A stretch of DNA of 64,000 bases from Gemmatimonadota bacterium (lineage in GTDB: Bacteria > Gemmatimonadota > Gemmatimonadetes > Longimicrobiales > Gaopeijiaceae). Shown piece by piece: positions 1 through 9,182 of the stretch; positions within the stretch are counted from its first letter, which is position 1; every line of letters starts with the position of its first letter. Both the position numbers and the translations under genes were made by a program. The notes below the pieces were generated by a model that ran no database searches, had not been told where the DNA came from, and was given only the letters and a program-made list of their open reading frames with translations. The stretch spans positions 83,189 to 147,188 of the forward strand of contig PBPC01000077.1 of assembly GCA_002724575.1 (NCBI GenBank). The letters are read 5' to 3'.

Positions 1-399
1 GCGGGTGCTCTAGCCACTATACCTAGTGTATGGCCACTGACGGAGAGCGGGATCATAACCCAAGGGCTCCTTCGGGGGGCAGGGGGAAGGCACCCGGGGC
101 TGGATATAGCGGTGCCGACCGATTCATATATTAGGGCTGCAGGTGGAGGAAGAGTCGTTGAAGTCGGTACGGACGAAGTTTACGGGCTGTTCGTGGTAAT
201 TGACCACAGTGAAGGATATAGCACAGTTTATGCCCATACTTCAGCTCAAATGGTTGAACAGGGACAACAAGTAAGGGAGCGGGAAGTTATAGCGCTGAGC
301 GGATCCAGTGGGCAATCGACGGCACCACATCTCCACTTTGAAATTCACTTAAACGGGGATGCAGTCGATCCCCTGACGATGGTTGAGCAGCCCAATTAG
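1..399 (+). CDS. LytM/M23 metallopeptidase, 5' truncated
   Basis: The reading frame is open from the first base, so only the C-terminal catalytic domain (132 codons) is in the window. The M23 zinc motif is visible as RHPGLD, followed about 80 residues later by HLHFE, with a YAH motif between. These are the ligands and catalytic histidines of lysostaphin-like endopeptidases that cut peptidoglycan cross-links in the periplasm; some family members are inactive regulators, but here all ligands are present. It lies 62 bases upstream of a bactofilin gene. LytM-bactofilin pairs are known in other bacteria, where the peptidase shapes the cell wall under bactofilin control. The start, signal peptide and any coiled coil lie outside the window. 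Confidence 0.9.
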   Translation, partial: AGALATIPSVWPLTESGIITQGLLRGAGGRHPGLDIAVPTDSYIRAAGGGRVVEVGTDEVYGLFVVIDHSEGYSTVYAHTSAQMVEQGQQVREREVIALSGSSGQSTAPHLHFEIHLNGDAVDPLTMVEQPN

Positions 400-461
400 T
401 GCCCGCGCGAGAAGTTGCGATTACTTTCTTGCCCGGAGAGTCCAAACCTCAAAGAGGCTGA

Positions 462-866
462 ATGGCAAGTCAACGAAGCGGCAATAAGCCTTCCCCCGAG
501 GCGCTCATCTCTATTATTGGGCCAGGTATGACCGTCGTAGGGGACTGTGAAACTGAGGGTTCACTAAGAATAGAAGGAAATATTGCGGGTAGTATCCGAG
601 CCGGAAAAGCGGTGGTAGTGGGAGAGAACGCTTGGGTTAAGGGGGACATCAGCACGCAGGATGCCGTTCTGTCAGGGAAGGTTACCGGTACTATCGTGGC
701 CGAATCACGGCTCGAAGTAAAAGCGAGTAGCCAGATTGAGGGAGATGTCCACGCCCGCCGCTTGCAGCTTGAGGAGGGCGCGGTCCTAAATGGGACCGTA
801 AACATGGGTGGTGCATCAAAGGGCACCGGGACCGAGATCTCTCGCGGGGAAACTCCGAGGAGCTAA
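462..866 (+). CDS. Bactofilin, polymer-forming cytoskeletal protein
   Basis: The 134-residue protein has the usual bactofilin size and layout: a short polar N-terminus (about residues 1-15), a right-handed beta-helix core of repeating hydrophobic/glycine strands (about 16-118; for example EGNIAGSIRAGKAVVVGENA), and a short disordered tail. Bactofilins polymerise without nucleotide into membrane-associated filaments that position cell-wall enzymes. No transmembrane segment is visible. The LytM peptidase gene just upstream fits a cell-shape module. Family assignment is firm; the exact role (shape, stalk or division) is inference. Confidence 0.93.
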   Translation: MASQRSGNKPSPEALISIIGPGMTVVGDCETEGSLRIEGNIAGSIRAGKAVVVGENAWVKGDISTQDAVLSGKVTGTIVAESRLEVKASSQIEGDVHARRLQLEEGAVLNGTVNMGGASKGTGTEISRGETPRS

Positions 867-881
867 GGAGGCGAATCTTTT

Positions 882-923
882 CCCCGGTGTTACTGCAAGA
901 CTTGGCTGACCGGGGGTTATAAT
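882..923 (+). promoter_or_regulatory. Inverted repeat and TATAAT box upstream of the Nif3 gene
   Basis: CCCCGGT at 882-888 pairs perfectly with ACCGGGG at 909-915 across a 20-base loop, and a consensus TATAAT follows at 918-923, about 90 bases before the next start codon. The hairpin could end the bactofilin transcript, although no U tract follows. The TATAAT could be a -10 box, although no good -35 sits at the right spacing. Confidence 0.28.
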
Positions 924-1014
924 AGGCCCGGCTCGAGATAGAGCATAACTCATTGTGCTACAACACTTTAAGAATAAATGGGCGCGACAAGATCGTTCAC
1001 CCGTATAATCCAAT

Positions 1015-1773
1015 ATGAAATTAGAATCTATATTCCAATATCTTGATGGTTTCCTGCTAGTCGATGGGTACCCTGACTATCCACAATCAGTGAATGGCGT
1101 TCAGGTGGACGGGTCAGGAGAAGTAAAACACGTCGCTGTTGCTGTAGATGCTTCTGAAGCAACGATCAACGAAGCGGTCGACCTAGGGGCAGATCTGCTG
1201 ATCGTGCACCACGGTTTATTTTGGAAGGGGTTGCAGCCGCTCACCGGTCGCTATTTCCGTAAGGTCAGGAAGTTGATCGAGGGGGAGGTTGCTCTGTACT
1301 CCTGCCATCTACCATTGGATAGCCATCCAGAGGTCGGGAACTGCATTCTACTGGCAAAATCGTTAGGGTTGGAGATCGAGGGACGATTCGGGGACCACCA
1401 AGGGGTTAACGTAGGTTGGTGGGGAAGGAAAGAGGGAGGTGCGGAGGCCGCCGTGCTTGTGCAGGAACTAGAGGTAGTACTCAATGGTCCGGTTCGGCTG
1501 GTAAAGGGTGGCCCAAAAGTGATGGAGAAGATCGGGGTGGTGACGGGAGCTGGAGGGTCCTTCATAGAGGAGTCAGTTGCTCTAGGTCTAGATGCTCTGG
1601 TTACAGGTGAGATGAATCATGCAGAGTATTTTGATGCGATGGAACTTGGGATATCTGTGTTGCTGGGAGGGCACTATGCGACGGAGACGTTTGGAGTGAG
1701 GGCGTTGGGGGCCCACCTGGAAGAACGATTCGATCTAACGTGGGAGTTCTTGGAACAGCCTACCGGATTCTAG
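1015..1773 (+). CDS. Nif3-like dinuclear metal-centre protein
   Basis: The 252-residue protein matches the Nif3/YbgI family, a hexameric cytosolic protein with a two-metal site. An HH pair occurs at residues 65-66 in LLIVHHGLFW, an acidic/histidine ligand region in LPLDSHPEVGN, and the C-terminal GEMNHAEYFDA and GGHYATETFG motifs, where the last metal ligands lie. Some homologues are annotated GTP cyclohydrolase I type 2, but the physiological substrate is unsettled, so no reaction is assigned. The gene is preceded by about 150 non-coding bases and is probably transcribed separately from the bactofilin gene. Confidence 0.9.
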   Translation: MKLESIFQYLDGFLLVDGYPDYPQSVNGVQVDGSGEVKHVAVAVDASEATINEAVDLGADLLIVHHGLFWKGLQPLTGRYFRKVRKLIEGEVALYSCHLPLDSHPEVGNCILLAKSLGLEIEGRFGDHQGVNVGWWGRKEGGAEAAVLVQELEVVLNGPVRLVKGGPKVMEKIGVVTGAGGSFIEESVALGLDALVTGEMNHAEYFDAMELGISVLLGGHYATETFGVRALGAHLEERFDLTWEFLEQPTGF

Positions 1774-1949
1774 AAATGTTGGATGCCAGTGTCGTAGGCA
1801 CCTGCCATCTAGATTCGCCCTAGTTACTCGAAAACCGCTACAGGGATTCCGTTGCAAGCGTTTCAGCGCTACGGTACCATCTTCTGCCGAATCAATCACC
1901 GTGCTTGGTCCCGGAATCGCCGGGCCTCTTAGGTATGGAAGGAGTTTCA

Positions 1950-4241
1950 ATGACTCGACGTTTGAGTGCGATCCTTAGCGTCTTCATTATCTTAACCCCC
2001 TCGCTCACAGCTCAGCGCATTCCTTCCCCGCAGCAGTATTTCGGGTTTGAAATGGGATCAGACCGAAGATTGGCAAACTGGGACGAGTTGAGCTCATACT
2101 ATGAAGAACTCGCTGAAAACAGCCAGCGAGTAATTGTTGACACTCTTGGGGCCACAACAACTGGCCAACCTTTCGTGATGCTTACGATCACGAGCCCCGA
2201 AAACCATGCGCGACTTGCAGAGCTAAGAGACATCCAAATGAAGTTGGCAGATCCGAGGATGATCTCAAGTGAGTCAGAGCTCGACCAGCTTTTCGATGAT
2301 GGTAAGGCTGTAGCGATGATCACTCACGGTATCCATTCGACAGAGGTAGGCCCAAGCCAGATGGCAGCCCGCCTGGCTTACACCATGGCCTCGTCTAATG
2401 AAGAGAGAATCCTCGAGATTCTGGAAAACGTGATCTTCCTGCAGATTCCGTCACTGAATCCAGATGGTCTCCAGTGGGTTAATGATTGGTATAATGAGCA
2501 TGTAAGGACGCAGTTCGAGGCAGCTCCCCTTCCTTGGCTGTACCACTTTTATACCGGACATGACAACAACCGAGACTGGTATGCGTTCACCCAAGACGAG
2601 ACCATTCTTACGGTGGGTGCTCAGAATGCCTGGCATCCGCACATAGTACATGATGTGCACCAGATGGGAGGTAATGGTGCACGGATATTCTTTCCACCCT
2701 ATATCGAGCCCTGGGAACCAAATATCGATCCGGCTCTCACTACGGCGGTCAGCCAGCTTGGTACCTACATGGCTGCTGAGTTAACAGCTCAGGGGAAAAG
2801 GGGAGTCGTGGTGAACGCCCAATACGATGCGTTTACTCCTGCTCGGGCCTATATGCACTATCACGGCGCTGCTCGCATTCTTTCGGAGACTGCCTCGGCA
2901 CGGATGGCGTCGCCGACGACCATCCCGCCCGAGGTATTAGGCCCCGGCCGGAACTTCGATGCGAGTCAGCGGTCTTGGAATTTTCCCAATCCTTGGGAAG
3001 GCGGTGCCTGGGGATTGCCAGATATTGTGGATTACCAGTACTCCGGAGCCCTGGCGCTGCTCACTAATGCAGCCAAGAACCGGCGCTTCTGGCTAGAGAA
3101 CTTCTATGGTGTCAACAAGCGCGCAGTGGACAAGTGGGATGCTTGGCCTGATGCCTGGGTCATCCCAGGTAATCAGGAAAACCAAACCGGTGTGAACTAC
3201 GCACTCCGGTCGCTTGTTATGTCAGAAGTGGAGGTAGCTGAGGCGCGGGAAGCTTTTTCCGTGGATGGCGTGGACTTCCCTGCTGGGAGCTATGTCATCC
3301 CAATGAATCAGCCATACGCAGGCTTTGCAAATTCAATGTTGGAGGTGCAGCAATACCCGGATTTGCGGGAATATCCGGGAGGGCCACCTCAGCGTCCTTA
3401 TGACGTAACTGCGCACACATTCGGTTATTTGCTCGATTTTGAGGCTATTGAGGTTGAGGGGAGCATCAGGGTTGAGTTATCCGAACCTATCGCAGCACCA
3501 GATTTTGACTTTCAATTGCCACCGCACCTTAATGGGTCCGATGCACCGCGAGTGGCGATGTACAAGTCCTGGCAAGAGCCAATGCCAGCAGGATGGCAGC
3601 GCTGGGTTCTGGACCAGCATGGTATGGCGTATGACACCCTTCATGATGCGGATATTCATAGTGGTGCCTTGGATGACTACGATGTCCTACTCTTCCAGGC
3701 TCAGGACGGTAACTCCATTAGAAACGGATTCCGCAGAGGAGAACTGCCTCGCCAATATACGGGTGGTTTGGGTGACCAGGGGGTTCAGGCGGTTAGTGAC
3801 TTTGTGCGAAATGGGGGACGTGTTATCGCCATTGAGGCCGCAACGGACTTTATCGCTGAACTCTTTGACCTAGATATCTCTAATCTCACTTCGGGCCTTC
3901 CGAACACACAATTCTATATCCCCGGGTCGATCCTAAGGCTTGAACTCGATTCAGTATCAGAAATTAACGAAGGTATGAGAGATGAAATTTCTGCGTGGTA
4001 CTGGCGGAGTAGTATGGCATACGAAGTCGATGATCCAAGGATTCGAATTGTTGCCCGCTATGGGCAGGGTGACCCCCTACTCTCAGGGTGGGTACTTGGT
4101 GGAGAACACATCGCAGGAGAGGCTGCTATCCTAGAGGCTGATATTGGTGAGGGTTCATTGGTCCTGTTTGGTTTCCAGCCGAATTATCGTGCACAAACTG
4201 TTGCAACATGGCCCTTATTGTTTAATGCGATGAGGAAATGA
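1950..4241 (+). CDS. Exported M14-family zinc carboxypeptidase-like protein
   Basis: The ATG at 1950 is chosen because GGAAGGAG precedes it by six bases and the protein then opens with a clean signal peptide (MTRRLSAILSVFIILTPSLTAQ); a longer frame begins at 1905. The mature protein has the M14 zinc motif HSTE (H129, E132), the SLNPDG segment near residue 168, and a histidine-rich HIVHDVHQMG segment (about 231-240) likely to supply the third ligand. The C-terminal third (from about 520) resembles the glutamine-amidotransferase-like fold often attached to these large bacterial M14 proteins. At 763 residues it is far longer than classical carboxypeptidases. It probably acts on peptides in the periplasm; its specificity is unknown. 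The gene overlaps the next by ATGA. Confidence 0.88.
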   Translation: MTRRLSAILSVFIILTPSLTAQRIPSPQQYFGFEMGSDRRLANWDELSSYYEELAENSQRVIVDTLGATTTGQPFVMLTITSPENHARLAELRDIQMKLADPRMISSESELDQLFDDGKAVAMITHGIHSTEVGPSQMAARLAYTMASSNEERILEILENVIFLQIPSLNPDGLQWVNDWYNEHVRTQFEAAPLPWLYHFYTGHDNNRDWYAFTQDETILTVGAQNAWHPHIVHDVHQMGGNGARIFFPPYIEPWEPNIDPALTTAVSQLGTYMAAELTAQGKRGVVVNAQYDAFTPARAYMHYHGAARILSETASARMASPTTIPPEVLGPGRNFDASQRSWNFPNPWEGGAWGLPDIVDYQYSGALALLTNAAKNRRFWLENFYGVNKRAVDKWDAWPDAWVIPGNQENQTGVNYALRSLVMSEVEVAEAREAFSVDGVDFPAGSYVIPMNQPYAGFANSMLEVQQYPDLREYPGGPPQRPYDVTAHTFGYLLDFEAIEVEGSIRVELSEPIAAPDFDFQLPPHLNGSDAPRVAMYKSWQEPMPAGWQRWVLDQHGMAYDTLHDADIHSGALDDYDVLLFQAQDGNSIRNGFRRGELPRQYTGGLGDQGVQAVSDFVRNGGRVIAIEAATDFIAELFDLDISNLTSGLPNTQFYIPGSILRLELDSVSEINEGMRDEISAWYWRSSMAYEVDDPRIRIVARYGQGDPLLSGWVLGGEHIAGEAAILEADIGEGSLVLFGFQPNYRAQTVATWPLLFNAMRK

Positions 4242-5026
4242 CTACTCCAGTATGCTCTAAGTGCGGTAAGGCCGCTTCGGGAAACTTCTGTCAGGAATGT
4301 GGAGCTAAAGTTGAGGGGTACTTCTGTCAGGAGTGTGGGGCGCAGATTAGCGCAACAGCCAAGTATTGTAACCGATGTGGAAACCAAATCAGCGTAAGCG
4401 AACATCGGGCTGCAGCTACTGCCACCCTTGGTGGCAAGAATCTCCCTTGGTGGATTGCGGGGACGGCGATGTTCGCACTTATCGCTATGCTGGGTATACA
4501 AATGATGCAACGAGGGGGGCCATCTATTCCACCGGCAGCTCCAGTCACAGGCCAGTCTGGCGGTGGGGCAATGACTGGCTCGCCTCCGGACTTATCAACC
4601 ATGACACCGGTGGAGGCGGCAAACCGCCTTTTTAATAGAGTAATGACGGCCGTTGCGGCTGGGGATTCGACCGAAGCTCAACAGTTCATGCCTATGGCCA
4701 TTGGTGCTTATGAGCGAGCACGGCCCCTGGATCACGATGGCCTTTTTCATCTTTCAATGCTCCAGCGTACGGCGATGCAACTTGAGGCTGCCCTAGGAAC
4801 CGCAGAAGAGATTCTAGAGGACAATCCAAACCACTTACTCGGGTTGAGTGCTGCGGCAAAAGCTGCGGTGGAGCTAGGGTTGGGCGATATAGCTGCAGCA
4901 TACTATGAACATGTGCTTGAGGTCTATGAGTCACAGATGGGGCAGGATATTCCGGAATACATGGACCATGCTCCGATCACCGATAGCCTCAAGGCTGAAG
5001 CTGAAGCGTTCCTAGGTGGTCGCTAA
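4238..5026 (+). CDS. Double zinc-ribbon membrane protein with C-terminal helical domain
   Basis: The start overlaps the upstream stop (ATGA), so the two genes are probably translationally coupled. Residues 1-50 hold two zinc ribbons (Cys 6, 9, 18, 21 and 30, 33, 44, 47). One transmembrane helix follows at about 68-88 (WWIAGTAMFALIAMLGIQMM). A Pro/Gly linker leads to an alanine-rich helical region (about 125-262) that looks like a tetratricopeptide-type fold. The topology suggests cytosolic zinc ribbons and a periplasmic helical domain. No enzymatic motif is seen; a scaffold or adaptor role is only inference. Confidence 0.8.
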   Translation: MTTPVCSKCGKAASGNFCQECGAKVEGYFCQECGAQISATAKYCNRCGNQISVSEHRAAATATLGGKNLPWWIAGTAMFALIAMLGIQMMQRGGPSIPPAAPVTGQSGGGAMTGSPPDLSTMTPVEAANRLFNRVMTAVAAGDSTEAQQFMPMAIGAYERARPLDHDGLFHLSMLQRTAMQLEAALGTAEEILEDNPNHLLGLSAAAKAAVELGLGDIAAAYYEHVLEVYESQMGQDIPEYMDHAPITDSLKAEAEAFLGGR

Positions 5027-5062
5027 GAAGGAGACCAGGAAGATACAGATAGGGTTCTGGGG

Positions 5063-6049
5063 ATGAGAGTATTCGTGACGGGAGGCACTGGCCTTCTCGG
5101 TTCGCACCTGGCTGAAGAACTGCGCTCTTGTGGGCAAGATGTAGTTGCTCTTAATCGATGTGGATCTGACGCAGCCTTCCTTAGGTCCCAAGGCTGTATT
5201 CTGGTAGAAGGTGACGTGCAGGATGATATTGAATCTCTTGCCGAACTAATGGCTGGGTGCACACATCTTGTACACTCTGCTGCAATTGTATACGGCGGTA
5301 AGTCTTGGCCGAAGGTCCGAGCTGTAAACGTTGATGGGACACGAAACGTCCTTATGGCTGCTGTAAGAGCTGGAATTAACTTTGCAGTTCATGTTTCATC
5401 AGTTGTGGTCTATGGGATCGTGGACGGGAATGTTACCGAGGACACGCCACTTGATGGGCGGATCCACAATGATGACCTCTATGCTCGTTCCAAACGTCAG
5501 GCAGAGGTGGTAGCGCGGGAGATTGAAGAAAAGCACGGATTGCCTGTGTCAGTAGTTCGCCCCTGCGGAGTCTATGGTGAGAGGGACCGACTCACAGCAT
5601 TAACAGTGGCGAAGTTCCTGAGATTGCCCATTGTACCCCTATTAGGATCAGGAAGAAATACCATCCCGGTGGTCTATTCAGGAAATGTAGCCCACGCCTT
5701 ACGGTTGGTGCTTGAGTCGGCTCGCGGGGGCACCACATATGATGTCGGATTCGACATACCGCTTAGCCAACGAGCTATGTTAGAGGACCTCGCAAGTGGC
5801 CTTGGTAAACGGCCGCGCTTTCTGGCTACGCCAGCGAGCCTGATTCGGAAGGGAGCTCGGGTACTCGACAGAGTTGGGGCATTCATCCCAGGAGTGGAGC
5901 ATCTTTCAATCTCTAGGGTGGCTGAGTTTGCTCTTGGTGAAAATCCGTATGTATCAAAGCGGCTTCGCGAAGAGTTGGGCTGGGATCCTCCCTACCGTCA
6001 TAAGGACGCCCTCATACGCACAGGTCAGTGGCTTACTAGGCACACCTGA
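5063..6049 (+). CDS. NAD-dependent epimerase/dehydratase family protein
   Basis: The 328-residue extended short-chain dehydrogenase has the N-terminal dinucleotide motif GGTGLLG (residues 7-13), a D at 51 in the GDV turn, the catalytic YARSK (Y140, K144), and the SS pair at about 112-113. Such proteins act on nucleotide-sugars, sterols or dihydroflavonol-like substrates. The C-terminal half (PVVYSGNVAHALRLVLE) is typical of the family but does not fix the substrate. It stands between the zinc-ribbon gene and the LOG gene with short gaps. No sugar or lipid pathway neighbours help define it. Confidence 0.87.
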   Translation: MRVFVTGGTGLLGSHLAEELRSCGQDVVALNRCGSDAAFLRSQGCILVEGDVQDDIESLAELMAGCTHLVHSAAIVYGGKSWPKVRAVNVDGTRNVLMAAVRAGINFAVHVSSVVVYGIVDGNVTEDTPLDGRIHNDDLYARSKRQAEVVAREIEEKHGLPVSVVRPCGVYGERDRLTALTVAKFLRLPIVPLLGSGRNTIPVVYSGNVAHALRLVLESARGGTTYDVGFDIPLSQRAMLEDLASGLGKRPRFLATPASLIRKGARVLDRVGAFIPGVEHLSISRVAEFALGENPYVSKRLREELGWDPPYRHKDALIRTGQWLTRHT

Positions 6050-6089
6050 GAATGATCATGATACCGGAATACGCAGATAAAGGATGGTC

Positions 6090-6830
6090 ATGAAGCAAAT
6101 GAAGACAGAACTCGAACCTGACAGGTACCGCGAGGGTGCAACACAAGATGAACGCCTGCTTGAACGCGTCGAAGACCTTCAAGCCATGGGCATGGATGCG
6201 TGGCGCATTTTTCGAATCATGGGTGAGTTTGTCGAAGGGTTTGAGGAGATGTCAGAGATCGGTCCGGCAGTCTCGATCTTTGGTTCTGCTCGAGCGAATT
6301 CCGATACACCTATGTACCAAGAATGTGTAGAAACGGCTCGTCTACTCGGGGAAGCAGGATTTGCGATTATCACTGGTGGCGGTCCAGGTATGATGGAGGC
6401 GGCAAACCGAGGAGCAAAAGAGGGGGGTGCTACCTCAGTCGGATGTAATATTGAGCTTCCTTTCGAACAGGAGAGCAACGATTTCATAGATGTCTCAATC
6501 GACTTTCGTTACTTCTTTGTCAGAAAGACAATGTTCGTAAAATACGCTGAGGCTTTCGTGATTTTCCCAGGAGGCTTCGGAACTATGGATGAACTCTTCG
6601 AGTCACTCACGCTCATTCAAACCCATAAGGTTCGACACTTTCCTCTTGTACTTTTTGGGTCGGAGTATTGGGGCGGTCTGCTCGACTGGCTTCGTGATAC
6701 GATGGTTGATGAAGGGAAAATCACTCAAGAAGATCTGGACATGATTTTCGTCACGAATGATCCGGTGGATGCCCGGGACCATATAGTGGCCGGGTATAAG
6801 ACTCGTATGGCAGCCTTAAGCAGCTCTTAG
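6090..6830 (+). CDS. LOG-family (TIGR00730) phosphoribohydrolase
   Basis: The protein has both LOG signatures: GGGPGMMEAANRGA and PGGFGTMDE, the nucleotide-binding and catalytic motif. Members hydrolyse nucleoside 5'-monophosphates, best known for releasing free cytokinins, and many bacterial members act generally on AMP-like substrates. The ATG at 6090 is preferred over that at 6084 because AAAGGA (6079-6084) then has normal spacing. An N-terminal extension of about 55 residues precedes the Rossmann core, as in the longer bacterial subgroup. Its stop overlaps the stop of the convergent AlkB-like gene by three bases. Confidence 0.88.
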   Translation: MKQMKTELEPDRYREGATQDERLLERVEDLQAMGMDAWRIFRIMGEFVEGFEEMSEIGPAVSIFGSARANSDTPMYQECVETARLLGEAGFAIITGGGPGMMEAANRGAKEGGATSVGCNIELPFEQESNDFIDVSIDFRYFFVRKTMFVKYAEAFVIFPGGFGTMDELFESLTLIQTHKVRHFPLVLFGSEYWGGLLDWLRDTMVDEGKITQEDLDMIFVTNDPVDARDHIVAGYKTRMAALSSS

Positions 6831-7846
6831 AGAGCCTTCAGGATTCTTGGATGCATTATTTTCTTCCACAACGGTGGAATAACCCCCAGCCAAAAACATC
6901 CGTAGTATCCAGTAGGTAACTGTGGAGCACTTTCGAACGGTTGCAGTTTCCAGAAGGGTTCGCTGGCTTTTAGATGATGTGCCGGATGCCTTGTTAGCTC
7001 CAGTAAGGTCCAGCGTGACCACCGCTCTTCTGCTTGCCAAGAGTGAGATTCAGTTTGTCTCTCATCAAGCTCTCGTTTCAAGCCGTAATGGCGAATATAG
7101 TTGATATACTCAAGCAAAAAGATTGCAAATCCAGCTTGCAACAAGAAAGCGCCCAGTACTGCGCTGTCAAAGAAGATATAAATCATTACCAGAAGGGTTA
7201 CTTGAATAATACTCCCCTGAATCACAGGGTTCTTGAGCGCCTTCTTTCCCTTTCGTTCATGAATGCTAATGGCATCTAGGTATTGACCTGGAATAGTGCG
7301 TAGGATGAAAGCCCAGAGTGATTCACCAAAGAAAGCTGTAGCAGGATCTTCAGAGGTAGCAACAAGCTTGTGGTGCGTATAGTTGTGCTCGGTAGTGAAA
7401 TGTAAATAAAGGACTGAAAGCAGATTCAGCCGGCCAATCCACCAACCACTCGATCCAGGCCTTTTGTGTCCAAGTTCGTGGGCCACAATGATTCCTGAGA
7501 CTCCGGATGTGAGCCCAGTACTAAGCGCTGCTATCCAAGAAGTCCACGCATTACCATCGATTCCAGCCCTATAAAACAAGGCTGCTAGCGCAATAAACTG
7601 AAGTGTAGCGTGAACGTAAAGCAGAATTTCGAATGGAAGTCCAGAGGCTCTTGGTGGCCTAGGTGTTCTTGTCTTTCCTAGTGCTAGATCCAGGACTGGT
7701 CCTACTCCTAGCACAAAGACAAGCCCCCCAAAAACCCACCAGTCACCCTCCAGGTTACACAGGATGACAAGTATGGGATTGATCAGGCCCATCAGGTGCC
7801 AAGCCCAGGACTCTGGCTTCAGTGTTTCGTTACCCTGACGACTCAT
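6827..7846 (-). CDS. AlkB-like membrane di-iron hydroxylase (alkane 1-monooxygenase family)
   Basis: The 339-residue protein has four to six hydrophobic helices and the histidine boxes of the AlkB family in the right order: HELGHK (H123, H127), EHNYTHH (154-159), NYIRHYGL (249-256) and RHPAHH (286-291), then the family's LPTGYYG segment. AlkB enzymes hydroxylate medium-chain alkanes or other terminal methyl groups, taking electrons from rubredoxin. Two boxes deviate from classical AlkB: Tyr-Thr replaces Arg-Gly in the second, and R252 replaces the Glu of NYxEHYGL. No rubredoxin, rubredoxin reductase or regulator gene is adjacent. Family membership is firm; n-alkane activity is not, and a lipid or xylene-type substrate is possible. 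Confidence 0.82.
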   Translation of the reverse strand: MSRQGNETLKPESWAWHLMGLINPILVILCNLEGDWWVFGGLVFVLGVGPVLDLALGKTRTPRPPRASGLPFEILLYVHATLQFIALAALFYRAGIDGNAWTSWIAALSTGLTSGVSGIIVAHELGHKRPGSSGWWIGRLNLLSVLYLHFTTEHNYTHHKLVATSEDPATAFFGESLWAFILRTIPGQYLDAISIHERKGKKALKNPVIQGSIIQVTLLVMIYIFFDSAVLGAFLLQAGFAIFLLEYINYIRHYGLKRELDERQTESHSWQAEERWSRWTLLELTRHPAHHLKASEPFWKLQPFESAPQLPTGYYGCFWLGVIPPLWKKIMHPRILKAL

Positions 7847-8030
7847 AGTCCGAAGATAGCTATAGGGCGACCCCTCCTGGCAATCAGATTCGATTTGGAG
7901 AGAGATGGCCCGGAGGCTGTCCTTGTAAAAAAACCCTTACTCTGGCTACCTTTTCATGCTCTGCTATCGGGCTATCTAATCGAAAACATTGTGTGCCTGA
8001 TGGCTTGGTGACACTGCGCTTGCTCCTGGG

Positions 8031-9182
8031 TTGACCACCACGACTCGGGATCCCGGCTGGAGGATGACCGTGGTCACTACCACGAAAGATACGAGCCGTG
8101 GTTATGCCCCTTCAGGGAAAGACTCGGGCGTCGTAAAGCCCAAGGGAACACCCAATATTCGGGCTCATGTAGGATTGGAAACAGTCGAAATACAGTCACG
8201 TAAACCTGATTGGCTAAAAGTCCGCTCGCCTGGTGGTTCGAACTACCTGAGGCTAAAGCGTTTAATGCGAGCTGAGGGTTTGCATACGGTTTGTGAAGAA
8301 GCAGGATGCCCAAATATCGGGGAGTGTTGGGAAGCAGGTACAGCGACATTCATGATCTTAGGGGATGTTTGTACCCGAGCCTGTAAGTACTGCGGCGTAG
8401 CCCATGGGATGCCCAATAACCTAGATCTCGACGAGCCTAGACGGGTAGCCGAGACTGTGGCCCGCTTGCGGCTAGAGCATGTGGTGATCACCAGTGTTAA
8501 TCGGGATGAGCTTTCAGATGGTGGTGCTGGAATCTATGCTGAGACCATTCGTCGAATTCAGGAATGCGTTTCTTCCTGTTCTGTCGAGGTCCTTATCCCG
8601 GACTTCAAGGGCGATGAGGAAGCGCTTCGAGTGGTTGTTGAGGCCGGTCCAGCGATCATAGGGCACAATCTCGAAACAGTAGAGCGACTGCACCCAGATG
8701 TGCGGCCAGGTGGTCGCTATTGGCGTTCGATTTCTTATCTCGGAGCTGCCAAGCGGATCGATCCACGGATACTCACTAAGACGGGGATAATCTTGGGGAT
8801 GGGCGAGGAGTTTGCCGAGGTTAAGCAGGCGATGGCTGACCTAAGGTCGGCAGCGGTGGACATCCTTACGCTAGGTCAATATTTGAGACCGTCCTCTATG
8901 CATATACCAGTGGCTCGCTGGGTAAGCCCAGATGAGTTTGCAGAGCTCAAGCATATTGGAGAAGTAGAATATGGCTTTAAGCATGTTGAAGCTGGCCCAT
9001 TAGTGCGCTCAAGCTATCATGCAAAGGAGCAAGCACGAGAAGTGGAAGCTGGGACCCCAGGAGTAATTCAAGAGATCATTGAAGGTGATGTTCTCGCACC
9101 CGCCGAAGTTAGCTTTGAGTTCGTTCAGCTCGAGGTCGGCCGGCCTGGCCGTCGCCCGATTCAGGGAGCTTCAGATGGCTAA
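8031..9182 (+). CDS. lipA: Lipoyl synthase
   Basis: The protein shows both iron-sulfur motifs of LipA. The auxiliary cluster has C88, C93 and C99 in CEEAGCPNIGEC, and the radical SAM cluster has C114, C118 and C121 in CTRACKYC. The family's C-terminal RSSYHA is also present. LipA inserts two sulfurs into octanoyl groups on E2 subunits. It heads a run encoding pyruvate dehydrogenase E1 alpha, E1 beta and E2, whose lipoyl domain is its likely substrate. The start is uncertain: TTG at 8031 gives an N-terminus about 50 residues longer than usual, while ATG at 8064 has a GGAGG that is too close. The coding end overlaps pdhA by 8 bases. Confidence 0.95.
   Translation: MTTTTRDPGWRMTVVTTTKDTSRGYAPSGKDSGVVKPKGTPNIRAHVGLETVEIQSRKPDWLKVRSPGGSNYLRLKRLMRAEGLHTVCEEAGCPNIGECWEAGTATFMILGDVCTRACKYCGVAHGMPNNLDLDEPRRVAETVARLRLEHVVITSVNRDELSDGGAGIYAETIRRIQECVSSCSVEVLIPDFKGDEEALRVVVEAGPAIIGHNLETVERLHPDVRPGGRYWRSISYLGAAKRIDPRILTKTGIILGMGEEFAEVKQAMADLRSAAVDILTLGQYLRPSSMHIPVARWVSPDEFAELKHIGEVEYGFKHVEAGPLVRSSYHAKEQAREVEAGTPGVIQEIIEGDVLAPAEVSFEFVQLEVGRPGRRPIQGASDG

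Noticed and set aside
9079..9174. Upstream extension of pdhA
   Set aside because: It would overlap lipA by about 100 bases; ATG 9175 has a ribosome-binding site and gives the family N-terminus.
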